From: Paramecium tetraurelia
Taxonomy: Eukaryota; Ciliophora; Oligohymenophorea; Peniculida; Parameciidae
Reading direction: 5' to 3'
Assembly: GCF_000165425.1 (NCBI RefSeq)
Contig: NW_001799233.1
Span: forward strand, 375,256-439,255
DNA length: 64,000 nt
The notes below the pieces were generated by a model that saw only the letters and a program-made list of their open reading frames with translations, ran no database searches and was not told the origin of the DNA. This document shows, in pieces, positions 21,726-33,496 of the stretch. Position 1 is the stretch's first letter; every line of letters starts with the position of its first letter. The position numbers and the translations under genes were made by a program.

Positions 21726-23323
21726 ATGATTATTTTATTATTACTTAATTCTGTAATCGCCAACAAACCAGAAGTCAAATTAAATGTTGAGAACAACCAA
21801 CACACTTCCTTTACTGCTATCGTAGATTAATCTAAAATTTTATATGAAGATCCATCATGCTTCTAAATTGTCTTATGGAAACGAACCTCCTCCGATTCTC
21901 ATAAATATAAATTCACAGATCAAGATTATGACATATTAGAATAAGAAGAGCATAAGTTGTAAGGAACGTCGGGATGTGTTCCTATTTAAAAATCATTCCA
22001 CGTTTCCCAACACCTGAGAATGGGATTGCCAAGCAATGAACAAATCTTTTATACAGATTTAATAGTGCTGTAGAACAGAGCTCTGATAATCAGAAACGAC
22101 TTCACCTTACAAGAAGTTAATGTCGCACACTCTTAATTCACTAAAACTATAACTTAATAAAAATTGAAAATCCCTCACTCTGATATATCTCATCCAATCT
22201 TCTTATGGAATAGTCACAATAAGAGAGTTTACATAATATCCGAGAATGGAGGTGTCAGTATACCTGATTGGATGTATTAATATCATTTTCATATCTTTCT
22301 AGATCAATTGGCGAGAACACTTTTTTTACCACCCCAGAACCCTTTAAATAAAGAAAAATCGTTTATGATGCCTATCTTAAAGATAACACAATCTATGTTG
22401 CGTGTGGCAATGAGGGAGTCGATGTATACAATTATTAGGACGGTCGACTGATGTATCTTAAAAATATAGACAGAATTGAAGAGAAACACTTGATAGCCAA
22501 AGACGTAAGCGGAGATGATGAGAGTAAAATTACTTAATTTAAATTAGACATTTACATTCTCGATCATTCATAGGGTCTATTAATTTGTGATTATGATTTT
22601 AAATTCAAATTCAGAGTTCCAATATTGATGGGAAGTGATTTCAGTCATTACAATAATACATTTATTGTTATTGCAGAGTCACAAAGAAGATAAGATTATG
22701 CTTTAGAAATCTTTTTAAATTTTACAGATAATTCCTATTATTTAAATCACTATTATATTGATGAGATGTAATTTTATGATGTGAAAGTATATGAAAAATA
22801 TGCTGTTTTGATTGGATATGAGGCACATAAAATTATATAGCATTCCATCTTTTCGCAGTTTATTAAATTTTCAAGTAACAATTATTTTGAATTCCCTTAA
22901 ATGTTGTAACTCAAGCAATGGAATGACTCATTTGTTGGATTATCAAAAAGAGAATTAAGATTATTTAGTATTGACCAGTTAGCAGCTCACATTGAATGCC
23001 AATCTTAAGAACACTTTTAGGAAAGCTACTTAGTTGCATAATACTTCTTAAATTCCTCATCTCCTTTCATTGCAACTAAATCTCAATAAGTCTTTTAAAT
23101 TGTATTCTCAGACACTAGAGTACTATCTAAAAAGAATGTTACACTATTTGGGATTGCTCTCTTCCTTATATTTTTATGTTTATGGCTTGCTGTGCTTGGT
23201 TTAGCTTGTTTCAAAAGATTCAGAGATAGAATAAACAAGTTGGAAGATGACAAAAAAGCCTTGACTTAATAAGCAGATTAAGATAAAGAAGATGGGCCAG
23301 GACAGGAGTTATCAGCGATATGA
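21726..23323 (+). CDS. Type I membrane protein with large extracellular domain
   Basis: It starts MIILLLLNSVIANKP, a signal peptide. A roughly 460-residue extracytoplasmic domain of mostly beta-type sequence follows, then one TM (VTLFGIALFLIFLCLWLAVLGL) and a short basic then acidic tail (CFKRFRDRINKLEDD...). One 29-nt intron near 22271-22299 restores the frame. The middle contains FLWNSHNKRVYIISENGGVSIPDW and VYVACGNEGVDVYNYQDGR-like strands that resemble beta-propeller or LVIVD-type repeats; that is a weak structural guess. No family was recognised. Long type I proteins of this kind are common in Paramecium. TGA at 23321-23323. Confidence 0.75.
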
Positions 23324-23532
23324 TTTATTAAATGTGTATAATAATATTAATTTACTTATTTAATTCAATTCATGGATTAAATCATAATCAATATCTAGAG
23401 TAAATCTTAATTAAGGAACAGGAAATGTGTTCATTAGTCATGCATCAATAATCTGTTACTTTTCGATATCAGACATATATTTAGTAATTATTTTATATAA
23501 ATAAATGTTATAGTTTAATAATTTTTATTATA

Positions 23533-24320
23533 ATGAACTCTTAGTAATATCAATAAGAAATTTGGAATATGAGATTAGCTGTTAAAGTAAGTCTTCTAAA
23601 TAGCAATATACCACCTTTGTACTTAATGATTTATAGATAACATTATTTACTCTTCTACTACTAACAGATCTATGATGTACAAATATATGAATTAACCATT
23701 AGCATTTCAATTCCTACTCACCTTAAATTAATAAGATAAATCAAATTACTTTTCAATATAAAAATACTATATTAACTTACTAAATACCTTTTGGAGTACT
23801 CATTGATTAATATAAAAGTGAGGATACATTCACTCCTATTGAATTAATATTAATCTATTAGAAATAAGCCCAATTTTTTACTTTAGAGGATGAAATCAAG
23901 AACCAAATCAAATTTAATCTCAAATGGGCATGCTTTGGCCGTTATAACCATGAAGGTTATGGAGATCCAATTAAAAATTTAACTTAAAATGTTTCAATTA
24001 ATGATGAAATATAAGCATTCAAACGAATCAAGTCATTTGAAGGTAAGGAAGACCTCTTTTAATATTATATGAAAATATTTGAAAAACCTAACACAGGAAA
24101 AATACAACTACCTATAAGAATTTATTTCAAAAAAGGAGGTCACTTTTAAACAATAATTGAAATAACAGATCAACAATAAACAATAGGATAAGCTCTAAAT
24201 ACCAAAATATAAGGGATTAATTTCATATTTAATGGATTACCTTTAAATACTAAAATTTCAGCTCAAGACTTCTATGATTACCTATATTCAATTGATGGTT
24301 TTTGTTATTTTGTGTGTTGA
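23533..24320 (+). CDS. ATG5: Autophagy protein ATG5
   Basis: ATG5 is the protein to which ATG12 is conjugated; the ATG12-ATG5-ATG16 complex directs ATG8 lipidation. The N-terminus gives EIWNMRLAVKVSLLNSN, then YRQHYLLFYYQQIYD joined across a 26-nt intron (23677-23702) to HFNSYS, as in ATG5's PR.SYL...HF block. FQYKNTILTYQIPFGVLID matches the F.Y.G..LKWH.P.G.L.D block. The C-terminal ubiquitin-like half gives KIQLPIRIYFK (family YIP.RIY) and ends FNGLPLNTKISAQDFYDYL. A Lys in NLKWAC lines up with the ATG12 acceptor Lys. About 253 residues. No ATG12 or ATG16 gene is in the window. Confidence 0.85.
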
Positions 24321-25424
24321 TATATCATTGAATATTAATGCTTGAAAAATGTAAATGAAATTGAGATTTTTATATTAAAATATCATAATATTCATATTGA
24401 TCAACATAGTTTCCTTTTGATTTCAAGAGTCATTTAATTTAGTCACTGAGAATTTGAAAGAGTGTCATTAAACAATCCAAGTTTATTGTCAATTTGTTTA
24501 TATATTTATAAGTTGCTATATGAATAAATTTAATGCATACCTAATAATTAAATTATAAATCCATAATTTTGATTCTTCTTTGAAATTTATGGCTGATCCA
24601 TTCAAAAGTAACATTTTGCCAATCAACTTAAGTAAAATGCTTATGAATTCTTGAATATCAGTTGATACTTTATCTAATAACTTAATAATTAGGCTAATTA
24701 TGTTAAAAATTTCATAAATTTAAATTTATTAAATAATCATTCATTAATCTTATAAAATACATATATATGTTAGAAATTACTTGCATCTGCTAAAGCTATA
24801 TAAATGTCTAATTATTAAATGAGGGATCATAAACTCTATAAAATTCTTTTTGATTTTTTTGGAAATCTTTTACAATTTCAATTCTGATCTCTTTGGATAA
24901 CAGAAAAATACTTTTTGATTAATGAGTTTCACTGCAACTTTTCGATTGTCATTTATAAATATTTATCAATTAATTATGGTTAAGTCTAAATTAAATCTTA
25001 AGTTTTTTCATCGCTCAATGTCACTGAAAGACATTCAAACTTTCTTTATTAAGTAATAATTTTCTATTTGTATCTTAGATGGCTAAAATAATTCTAATTT
25101 CTAATATTATGATATTTCTTATTAAATTACATATAATGTTAAGGAGATTTAGATTGAAAAAGAAATTGTTAATATTAGATATCTATTAAGTTGATTAATC
25201 ATATCTGACACTGTTTTGAATGTTAAACTCCAATAAAATAAGAAGATGTATACTATCAATAATGTTAAGTTACTGAAAAACGGGAACCACTATTTACAGT
25301 CATTATGAATTCCAAATCTCTGAGTTTAGGAGAACAGTTGATGTATTATGATTTAGATGAGATTGATATCCTTGTTCTTAACAAATGTGTATATTATATT
25401 AATTATTATTCAAAATTATCTCGG
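24321..25424. other. Gap of 1.1 kb with a possible kinase relic
   Basis: No intact gene lies between ATG5 and the GxGRDxYI gene. A plus frame from 24591 (MADPFKSNILPINL) stops after about 20 codons. The minus strand holds the relic described separately. The rest is AT-rich. Confidence 0.45.
24740..25000 (-). pseudogene. Possible relic of a protein kinase gene
   Basis: The minus strand reads NDNRKVAVKLINQK, like a kinase beta-3 strand with its VAVK lysine. After a possible short intron comes IRIEIVKDFQKNQKEFYRVYD. Upstream, where a Gly-rich loop should lie, there is a TGA and no recognisable sequence. No HRD or DFG block follows. This could be a truncated fragment of one of the many ciliate kinase genes, or chance. 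Confidence 0.3.
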
Positions 25425-25954
25425 TCACTTGGTGTTTTTTGGGCTGCACAATTTCAAAGTTAATTGTCTCTATTGACTAGAATAGTGAGAATGGTTAATA
25501 CCTTTGCAACTGTCTTGATTTTAAGACTTGTCTCTTTGTCGTGTAGGATGTTCTACGAAGGAAATCATTTTATAACGGTTCTTCAGGCACTTTGTTGTAC
25601 GACCGCAAATTTAATAGATAATTGAACTTTCTTTGATTCTGCAACTGCCCACCTTCATTGCATCTGTGTTTTATAATAAATATCTACGTAATGTAAAAAT
25701 CCCTTCCTGAACCATCATTGGGATAATGTTAGAATTTGGGGGTTATACTAGGCAAACTGACTTGGACTTCCTTCTTTGCTAATCCTGCTCTTTCGTAAAC
25801 TCCTTCAAAATGAGTTTGACTATCCTTTAATAGACCACCATTGGAATATTGAACATAGTAGTCTCTGCCTTCATGTTAAATTGACTTGCATACCTGTGCC
25901 ATTAGCATGGTACCTTGTAAAGTAACGAGGATCGACACATGATGCTGTAGTCAT
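25425..25954 (-). CDS. Protein with GxGRDxYI motifs, possible ciliary component
   Basis: The start at 25952-25954 gives MTTASCVDPRYFTRYHANGT. A 25-nt intron then leads into GTGRDYYVQYSNGGLLKD. A second copy of the motif, DGSGRDFYIT, occurs about 50 residues on and, after another intron, is followed by CNEGGQL. Two G(T/S)GRD(Y/F)Y(V/I) units each followed by a GG pair suggest an internal repeat. The rest is basic (RSYNKVPEEPL, RRTSYTTKRQVLKSRQ), which suits a microtubule- or membrane-associated protein. Two or three introns were inferred and the C-terminus (ending near LCSPKNTK) depends on one of them. About 150 residues. I believe related proteins occur in ciliated organisms, but I cannot name the family with certainty. 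Confidence 0.65.
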
Positions 25955-25973
25955 ATTAATATTATTATTAATT
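25955..25973. promoter_or_regulatory. 19-bp divergent intergenic region
   Basis: Nineteen AT-rich bases separate the ATGs of the divergent genes at 25954 (minus) and 25974 (plus), the same distance as at LSM7/NAA20. A shared promoter is implied, but no element can be picked out. Confidence 0.4.
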
Positions 25974-27649
25974 ATGGGATGCATTAGTGCCAAAGATGTC
26001 CAGTAATCCATCAACAAAAACATCTATAATAATATGAAACAAACGCATATCATAGCCTTTGATCAAGTAATTTGAGTGTTCATTTCGCAATAGCTGTTTT
26101 TGTTGCAATCCCAATGTCTAAGAGACCTCGATCTATTACAGAATAAGGTGATTTCTAGGCGGATCAATATGATCAACATCACGAAGGCTCATCTTCTCAA
26201 CAACCCCAAATTGACTGACGCCTATAAGTTGTGGACTTGGGGGGTTTCGCTTTGCAACAAGGGAAATTCAAAAGGAATGAATGTACACTACAGTTTCAAT
26301 AATCCTAACGAGTCCGTCGACAAGACTACTGCTTTCAATTACAATCTGGGGTCCTGCAAAGAACTCAGGTTTCATTGGTTTGCTATCATCCTCAAGGAAT
26401 ATGTTGAATATGTATAAAATGCGAAATAATAATATCCAGAAGATCGTCTCAAGGCCAAAGACATTTATGAAAAATTAAAAACCATGAAGGAACAATCATC
26501 AATTTATTTAAACACTTTATCTCTAGCTGAGAGAACTGAGGCCTTTACCAACATAGAATATAACATGAGTAAAATCAACAAGGGGTTGTTCAATGCTGAT
26601 TAGTTCTATAACAATTTAAAGGATTTAGACATAGAATTGGAAGCGTTGATCCAAAAGAGTTATCAATATGAAAGTGAAGCAGATCAATGGGGTAGAAAAT
26701 TGTATCGTGATCTTGATGTGATTCCAATTGGCAACGATTCCTATAGAATGAGAGCCAAAATGAACAGTTTGGTGTTATTGTATCATCCAGGCAAAAAGAG
26801 AACCTAAGAAGAGGAGGATTACTATTACAACATCAAATTGGAAAGGTCGAAAATAAAGCCTAAGGTTTTGTTTAACGACGAGGATGACAAACAAAAGATA
26901 TTTCTATTCAAAATAAGATGGACAGGGTGTTCTGAAGTGGATGAGAAATGGAGTGAAATTGCATTCATTTTAGAGAAACACAGTGAATAAATTAAGTCAA
27001 TCAAGTAGATTAGAAACAAAATTAGATATGAATTATAAACCTATAAGTATGTGGATGACAATTTAATTGAGGCCTGGAAGATTTATTGTCTCTCCTTATT
27101 GACTGAGTTGAAGGATGTAAAGATTACATTAAACATAAGTGATTAGGAATCAGCAACTAAGATTCTTAAAAATTAATAAGTTTTGAATGAGAATTTGGAA
27201 TTACAAACCAAATTGTTTAGTGAATACTTCTTCACAATTAGACCCTCGTAATAGAAGAAATTGAAAGAATATTGGAGGAAATTGGACTTTGACAAATAAT
27301 GGATTCAGGGATCGTTCATGAAATCTGATCAATTCAAAATGATGCATCACCAAAATCAATACAACATGATGACAAATCAGGCCAAGAACATCTATGAATT
27401 CACTACTTAGAATCCTTTGTATCAAGCCATCTATCAGAAGAGTGAGTTTATTATTAATATTTAGAATACTTGAAATTGGAGAAGGAGGCCGAAGATTTGT
27501 TCACCAAAGGGATAGCTATATTCGAGGAGATGGAGAGACTTTATGAGCAGTATAAGATAGACAAGGATGTAGACAAATTAATGAAACAAGAATTAAGGAG
27601 CAATGATGTTATTTTAAAGAAATAATCTAAACTTTCCAAATATAATTGA
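25974..27649 (+). CDS. N-myristoylation-type helical protein, unknown
   Basis: It begins MGCISAKDVQQ, a good match to an N-myristoylation site with a Cys at position 3 that could be palmitoylated. A 27-nt intron follows near 26068-26094 and a 23-nt one near 27445. About 540 residues, with no TM, mostly helical and charged. Visible blocks are LLQSQCLRDLDLLQNK, LTDAYKLWTWGVSLCNKG, LSLAERTEAFTNIEYNM, FKIRWTGCSEVDEKWSEI and a C-terminal coiled coil (KLEKEAEDLFTKGIAIFEEMERL). No enzyme motif or known domain was recognised. The N-terminus suggests attachment to the inner face of a membrane. The GC content is visibly higher than in neighbouring genes, as in the gene that follows. TGA at 27647-27649. 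Confidence 0.7.
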
Positions 27650-27701
27650 TAATTTATTATATATTTAGTACCTAATCAAAACATAGATAAAATTAAATTT
27701 G

Positions 27702-28193
27702 ATGGGGCAGACATGCAGTAAGAAACGTGAGGCCAATAAGTGCCATTAGACTCAGCCATCAAAGGTGGTTCTTGGGGATTCACATCAAAATATACATACT
27801 AATCCAACTCTTTATCACCCTCAACAAGCGTTGAAGCAATTCAAATAGCTTAGCATGCTATTGTCATTGGTAGGGAGTTTGGATCAATTAAAATAAAAGA
27901 CCAGAGAACAGTTCAGATAGTTGTTCGCATAAAAAAACAATTGCTAAATAATCATTTAAAACACCATAAGAAGAGAATTAAGAATAAAAGGCTTAATTCG
28001 ACCGCCTCAGCAAGATGACGAGGCTTTATTACTTCAGGACAAAAAGTTCAATAAATCGTTACAGACACAATTAATAATAGCAGCTGAAATCATTAGAACA
28101 TTGTAATAAGATCAAGACTTTTAAGATATGTTCCCTACAATGTGTATATCCTTTATGGAATTGGCAGACAGTATTCAATCCGACAATTAATGA
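27702..28193 (+). CDS. Small N-myristoylation-type protein, unknown
   Basis: An intronless frame of 163 residues starting MGQTCSKKREANKCH. Gly2 with Cys5 and a basic patch makes a classic dual-acylation N-terminus. The rest is helical and Gln/Leu-rich (QALKQFKQLSMLLSLVGSLDQLK; TRRELRIKGL-like basic patch; LQTQLIIAAEIIRTL). No domain was recognised. It follows another MG-Cys gene by 52 bases on the same strand. Confidence 0.65.
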
Positions 28194-28721
28194 TTTGTTA
28201 CAAATTAAGTGATAAATGATTCACTACTTATTTTAAATATTTATATTTTCAAATTTTGTTATACAGCTTTATATTCTAAATGTATAATTCAAATTAAATT
28301 CTGATATTCAAAAGAGAATACCCTCACATTTAAATCAGTTCCAACTCCAAATTGCATTTAACCTCTCAAGTGTCTCTGTACAAAAATAATTACTATTTAT
28401 GATGATACATAAGATTGACTAAGAATTAACCTCATAATATGTATCTTGTCATTTGATAGTTTATTTCCGAAGGTAGCAACTGATTGCTAAGCCTTTTTTA
28501 TCTAAATTTGAATAAAATGTTATATCAAGTAGAAAAATCATTATAAATTATAAATGTAAGTTCATTAATGAACGTGATGCCGAAGAATTGCATTGGGTTT
28601 ATTAATTTGATATTTGGTTCTTCTACTGTGTTTCTGTGAGAGTGTCGATGTTGTAGTGTGATAAGATTTCATTTTAGATTTAAGAATGCGATTATATGGA
28701 ATAAATTTATATAATTTAAGA
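28194..28721. other. Gap upstream of the flippase gene
   Basis: On the minus strand a protein-like stretch (ATFGNKLSNDKIHIM and, after a gap, HLRGQMQFGVGTDLNVR) lies at about 28330-28500. It could be part of a small gene with a start near 28540, but I could not build a convincing model or name it. The rest is AT-rich spacer. Confidence 0.4.
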
Positions 28722-31700
28722 ATGGAACGTAAACTCTACTTCGGGACTACACAACAATTGTAAAATAAGCAATACTAATATCCAACTAATTTTATACGGA
28801 CAAGCAGGTATTCATTAATTCATATTTGAGGTACAATATGATAACCTTCCTACCATATTCCTTAGCATTGCAATTCTAAAGGATGGCAAACATCTATTTT
28901 CTTATTATTGCTATCTTGTCTTTTTTTAAATCCATTTCCCCATTTAGCCCTATAAATTCTATTGCACCTTTGCTCTTTGTGGTGTCCTTGTCCATGTTAA
29001 GAGATGGATATGAAGATTATCAAAAACATCTTAGTGACAATGAATTGAATTCATCTCCCACTACCATTTGGACTAGTGGGGGTTTTGTGAAGAAAACATG
29101 GAAAGATGTACTCATGGGAGATATAATAAAAATTGATGAATTGGAAATAATCTCTGCTGACATAGTGGTGTTATAAACCTCTTAAGACGGGATCTGTTTT
29201 ATCGAAACCTCCTCTTTGGATGGGGAGAAGAATTTGAAACCGAAACAAGCAGTCAAAGAGACCTAAACTATGGAATGCAGAGAAGGAGTTATTGAATGTA
29301 TAAATCCGAATGCTTTGCTTTACAATTTCGATGGAACACTCTTTTTGGAGAGCAAGAAAATTCAATTAACACATAAGAACTTTTTATTGAGAGGATCAAA
29401 ATTGAAAAATGTTAAATGGGCCATAGGAGTTGTGGTTTATACTGGAATAGACACAAAAGTAATGAGGAATTCCGAGAAGCAGAAAAACAAAATGAGCAAC
29501 ATAGACAGATTGATTAATGTCAGAATTATTTATATCTTGATTATGCAGACATTTTCTTGCCTAATTTTAGCAATTATCTATGGAATTAATTGCGACATTC
29601 ATAACATAAATTTTGATTACTTTAGTAGAAGCTTTGCTGGCTATACATCTTATAATGGAGATGATGATATCTATGATCCAGACATCCCTAATTGTGCTTT
29701 GGCTTCATTGATGACCTTTGCAGCCTATTTCCTACTTTTAAACACTCTTATACCAATAAGTCTAATAGTATCTTTGGAATTTGTAAAAGTAGGTTAGGGA
29801 ATATTTATGTAAAAGGATAGGGAAATGTACACTGCTGAAAATGATAAGTATGTCAAAGTGTTTAGTACGACTATTAACGAGGAATTGGGGTAGGTTCAAT
29901 ATGTATTTTCAGATAAAACAGGTACTTTAACTTGTAACAAAATGGAATTCAAATTATCTGTCTGTGGAAATGAAACTTATGGAGATGTATCCATGTTTGA
30001 TAAGCATGAAATGAGCACTTTTGTAGGTAATTAGATCATAAGAAGACAGAGCACTTTGCATTCTAGAAGATCCACAGTTGTTAATGAAAAAGCTGGCATT
30101 GAATATACATTCTCTGGTGCAGTCATTTAATCGATCATTACTGAAACTGATCCTATGAAGAATCCTAATATAGGTCTTAATGTGGATACCTATTTGATCA
30201 GAAATCAAGGAGATTTAGTCAAGGAAAACCTTATGTTGCTAGCCACTTGTCATGAGTGTGTTCTTGAATTTTAAGATGATGGCACATTTAATTATCAAGG
30301 ACCATCTCCAGATGAAATAGCATTAGTGGATGCTGCTAGAAGGTTAAACATAGTCTATAGAGGGATTACAATGGGTATGATGGAAGTAGATGTGCTTGGG
30401 GTTAAGGAAAAGGTTGAACTTCTGTTTTCCTTTGAATTTAATAGTGATAGAAAGAGAATGTCTGTAATCATTAAGCACAAGGGTGTGATTAAACTATATA
30501 CTAAAGGCGCTGATGCAATTATCAAATAAAGATTGGGTCCGAATCAACCATTTCTAGCTGGGATTGATAAAAAATTGGATATGTTCTCAAGGAAGGGATT
30601 GAGAACTCTATGCTTAGCTATGAGAGTTCTTGATGAGAAATAATTCAATGAATTTTCATAAGCTATGAATGATACTCTCGGTGGGAATGACGCTGAAAAA
30701 TAGTAAACTGAATTAATTAATAAAATTGAACAGAATCTTACACTCATTGGAGCTACGGCTGTTGAGGATAAATTATAAGACGATGTTCCAGAAACATTAG
30801 CAGATTTTCTTAAAGCAAATATTAATGTGTGGATGTTGACTGGAGATAAGTTGGAAACAGCTGAAAATATTGGCAGATCCTGTAATTTGCTATAAGAGTA
30901 AATGGATGTTTTCTTTTTAACTCCTGGTTGTGATATCCTATAAATATTTAATAGAATCGCAGATCATGTTATATAGAAACCTACTACTAAAAGAGCTATG
31001 ATTATAGAAGGTATTGTATTGGCTGTTCTGAGTGAAAATGAAAATCTAACTAAATATTTAGTTTTGTTAGCTCCTCATCTTCATACAGTTATTTGTTGTA
31101 GGGTAACTCCAAAACAAAAAGCAGATATGGTTAGATTAGTTAAGAATGAATTAGGAAAGATTACTCTGGCAGTTGGAGATGGTGCTAATGATGTTAATAT
31201 GATTTAGGAGGCACATATTGGTATTGGGATTTATGGTCAAGAAGGTATGAGAGCTGTTTAAGCTAGTAATTATGCTATTGGTGAATTTAAATGTCTTTGG
31301 AAATTAGTGTTATTTCATGGAAGATAGAACTACATTCGTATTTCTGAAATGATTTTATACTTCTTTTACAAAAATATCATATTCACTGTCCCTCAATTCT
31401 ATTTTGCCTTCTTTTGTGGATTAACTGGAACCAGTGTGTTTGATGAATTGTATTATTTCTTATCATTTAACCTAGCTTTGTCTCATTTTACAACACAGTG
31501 TTTACATTCCTACCTGTGGTCATAAGAGCCATTTTTGATGAAGATGTTTTCTATACACAATAAAGAAAGGAAACATTATTAGGCAGCAAAAGAATTACAT
31601 AAGGAGTAGAGGAGAATGACATACTCAAATAAAGTTATCCATTGCTTTATTACATTGGACAAAAAAACACTATATTTACAAACGAAAAGTAATTAATGGG

Positions 31701-32350
31701 TTTATTATATATAGATTTTTTAAATGGTTTTCAATTGGAATTTTCTAAGGATTGGCATGCTTCTTTTCGTTTTACCTAGAATTAAATGATACTACTTTCA
31801 TTAAACAATCTGGATATAACAATGATTTATGGTTCTTTAGTATGTCAATGTCTACTGCCATCATGATAGTAATCAATTAATTAATTATTAGCTAGTCACA
31901 TTAAAACTAGCTTTGAATACTCAATTTTGGACAATCATAACATGGATTGCCTATTTAGGAACCAGTCTAGGTACTTACTTTGCTTATATGTGGATATCCA
32001 ACATTATACCTTCAGCTGCCATCTTTGGAACTACTTAGATGCTATTTTCAAGCTATGCGTTTTATCTTAGTCTGGCATTATCTGTATTATCAATGTTTAT
32101 TCTTGATTTATTGATGTTCACTATCAAGACATCAAAGGACACTTTACTTAACTATATGAAAAGATAAGCTAGATAAAATTAACAATTAGATATCGCTAAA
32201 ATATCCAAGTTAGAGAAAAAACTATAAGAACAAATTTCAGAAATGGAAATGCCTGGATTTGAATTGTTTCAAAAAAGAAGTTTGGTTGATTCTAGTTTCT
32301 CATTAAGTGATAATACTTCAAAAGATGGAGATAGAAAGGATAATTAATGA
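28722..32350 (+). CDS. P4-type ATPase (phospholipid flippase)
   Basis: It moves phospholipids from the outer to the inner membrane leaflet. The order of motifs is complete: N-terminal [11 protein letters not shown], the actuator loop [10 protein letters not shown] (the family usually has DGET), the phosphorylation site [13 protein letters not shown] (Asp at about 29912), [40 protein letters not shown] and [11 protein letters not shown], then C-terminal TM helices with [19 protein letters not shown]. At least four introns of 23-26 nt were inferred: near 28807, 31452, 31691 and 31867. About 1,175 residues and ten TM segments are expected. The Lys in DGEK instead of Thr is worth noting but probably lineage-specific. 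The helper Cdc50 protein is not in the window. TGA at 32348-32350. Confidence 0.93.
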
Positions 32351-32487
32351 ATTCATTTAAAGTTTATTATATTTTAATTCAATAAATTATATCTTGAAAT
32401 CGTTTTATATGTTATCTTCTAGACACCTGAACTATTTATGATAAAAATTTAAATTCATCAATTATAATTAAAATAAACCAAACAGAA

Positions 32488-32682
32488 ATGGGAATATGTA
32501 AATCAAAATCAAGTGGTTCAATAGAATCCCAATTACAAGGGTCCTTTGCATAAATTCTACATTAAGGACAAGAGAAAACTAAGATTGAAACTTTGATTAG
32601 AGAGAAAACACAATCTCAAGATTTATTCAATCCGTACCGAAACCCGATTCTTAACCGAAGGCTTAGACAGGCTCTAATTTGA
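32488..32682 (+). CDS. Very small N-myristoylation-type protein
   Basis: An intronless 64-residue frame, MGICKSKSSGSIESQ..., ending at TGA 32680-32682. Gly2, Cys4, Ser/Lys-rich. It fits the N-myristoylation consensus with an adjacent Cys, like the two genes upstream of the flippase. The rest is polar with a basic end (NPILNRRLRQALI). At this length a chance frame cannot be excluded, but the N-terminus and the position 137 bases after the flippase make it credible. Confidence 0.5.
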
Positions 32683-33496
32683 TTGATTTTATTTATACAA
32701 TGTTTATTGTTTACTTTTTGACAAGTTTGATAAAGTTTGCTCTTTATGGAGATAATATTCATATTTTCGAGCTTTCATGTCGTATTATATTTATTTAGTA
32801 TCTTCCGCATTTAATTAATTGGGAAAATAAGGGATCTCAAAATTATATTAATCAAAGGTGTGGAGTACTAACTTTAAGAAATACTTATTATGGACATTTC
32901 ACTAGTATTTCAAGCAATTTTGAGAGAAGAATAAAATTAATGTAAATCTATAAAATTATTCAATAATCAAAAGATTATTAGATGGCTCTTCCATTCTAAT
33001 TGAGAATTCTTTAACTTCTTCAATGATTGAAGTGTTCAATAAAAAGAACTTAACCATTTGTTTTTTTATTTAAATTAATTATATTACAGTATATTATCTA
33101 CTGTTTTTGTTTCAAACTATATTATTTATTAAATATCTTGTTTCTCCTAAGTACTTCGTCTTATTGATCTTCGATTTTGCTTAATTTTCTTTGTCTTAAA
33201 CAGTTTTCTATAGATTTTAGAATAATATATAATATATTTCAGATACATCAAATTATTATAATATAAAAACTCCATTATAGGCAGCTATTTTTTATTCTTA
33301 AATTGAATTCGTCTCGAAGTATTTTGGTTGAGTATAAAGTCACTCCTTGTTGGGATTTTTGAATTGACAATTGATGAATTCTGGAATTCTTAAGAAATTC
33401 ATTTCACAATTTTTCATTTTAACAATTAATAATTGAAATCAATGATTGTGTTTTTAAATAAATAAATAAAAAGAAATAAAAATCAAATATTCAAGG
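32683..33496. other. Intergenic, nothing recognised
   Basis: About 810 bases of AT-rich DNA between two plus-strand genes. No frame, repeat or RNA structure stood out. This is long for the genome, so an unannotated RNA or a decayed gene is possible. Confidence 0.4.

Noticed and set aside
22304-22489. Minus-strand frame within the type I membrane protein gene
   Set aside because: The plus strand carries a continuous frame with signal peptide and TM segment; the minus frame is a shadow.
28330-28500. Minus-strand stretch as an Sm-like or ribosomal protein gene
   Set aside because: The fragments do not match Sm motifs or any ribosomal protein I know, and no consistent exon set with a start and stop could be built.
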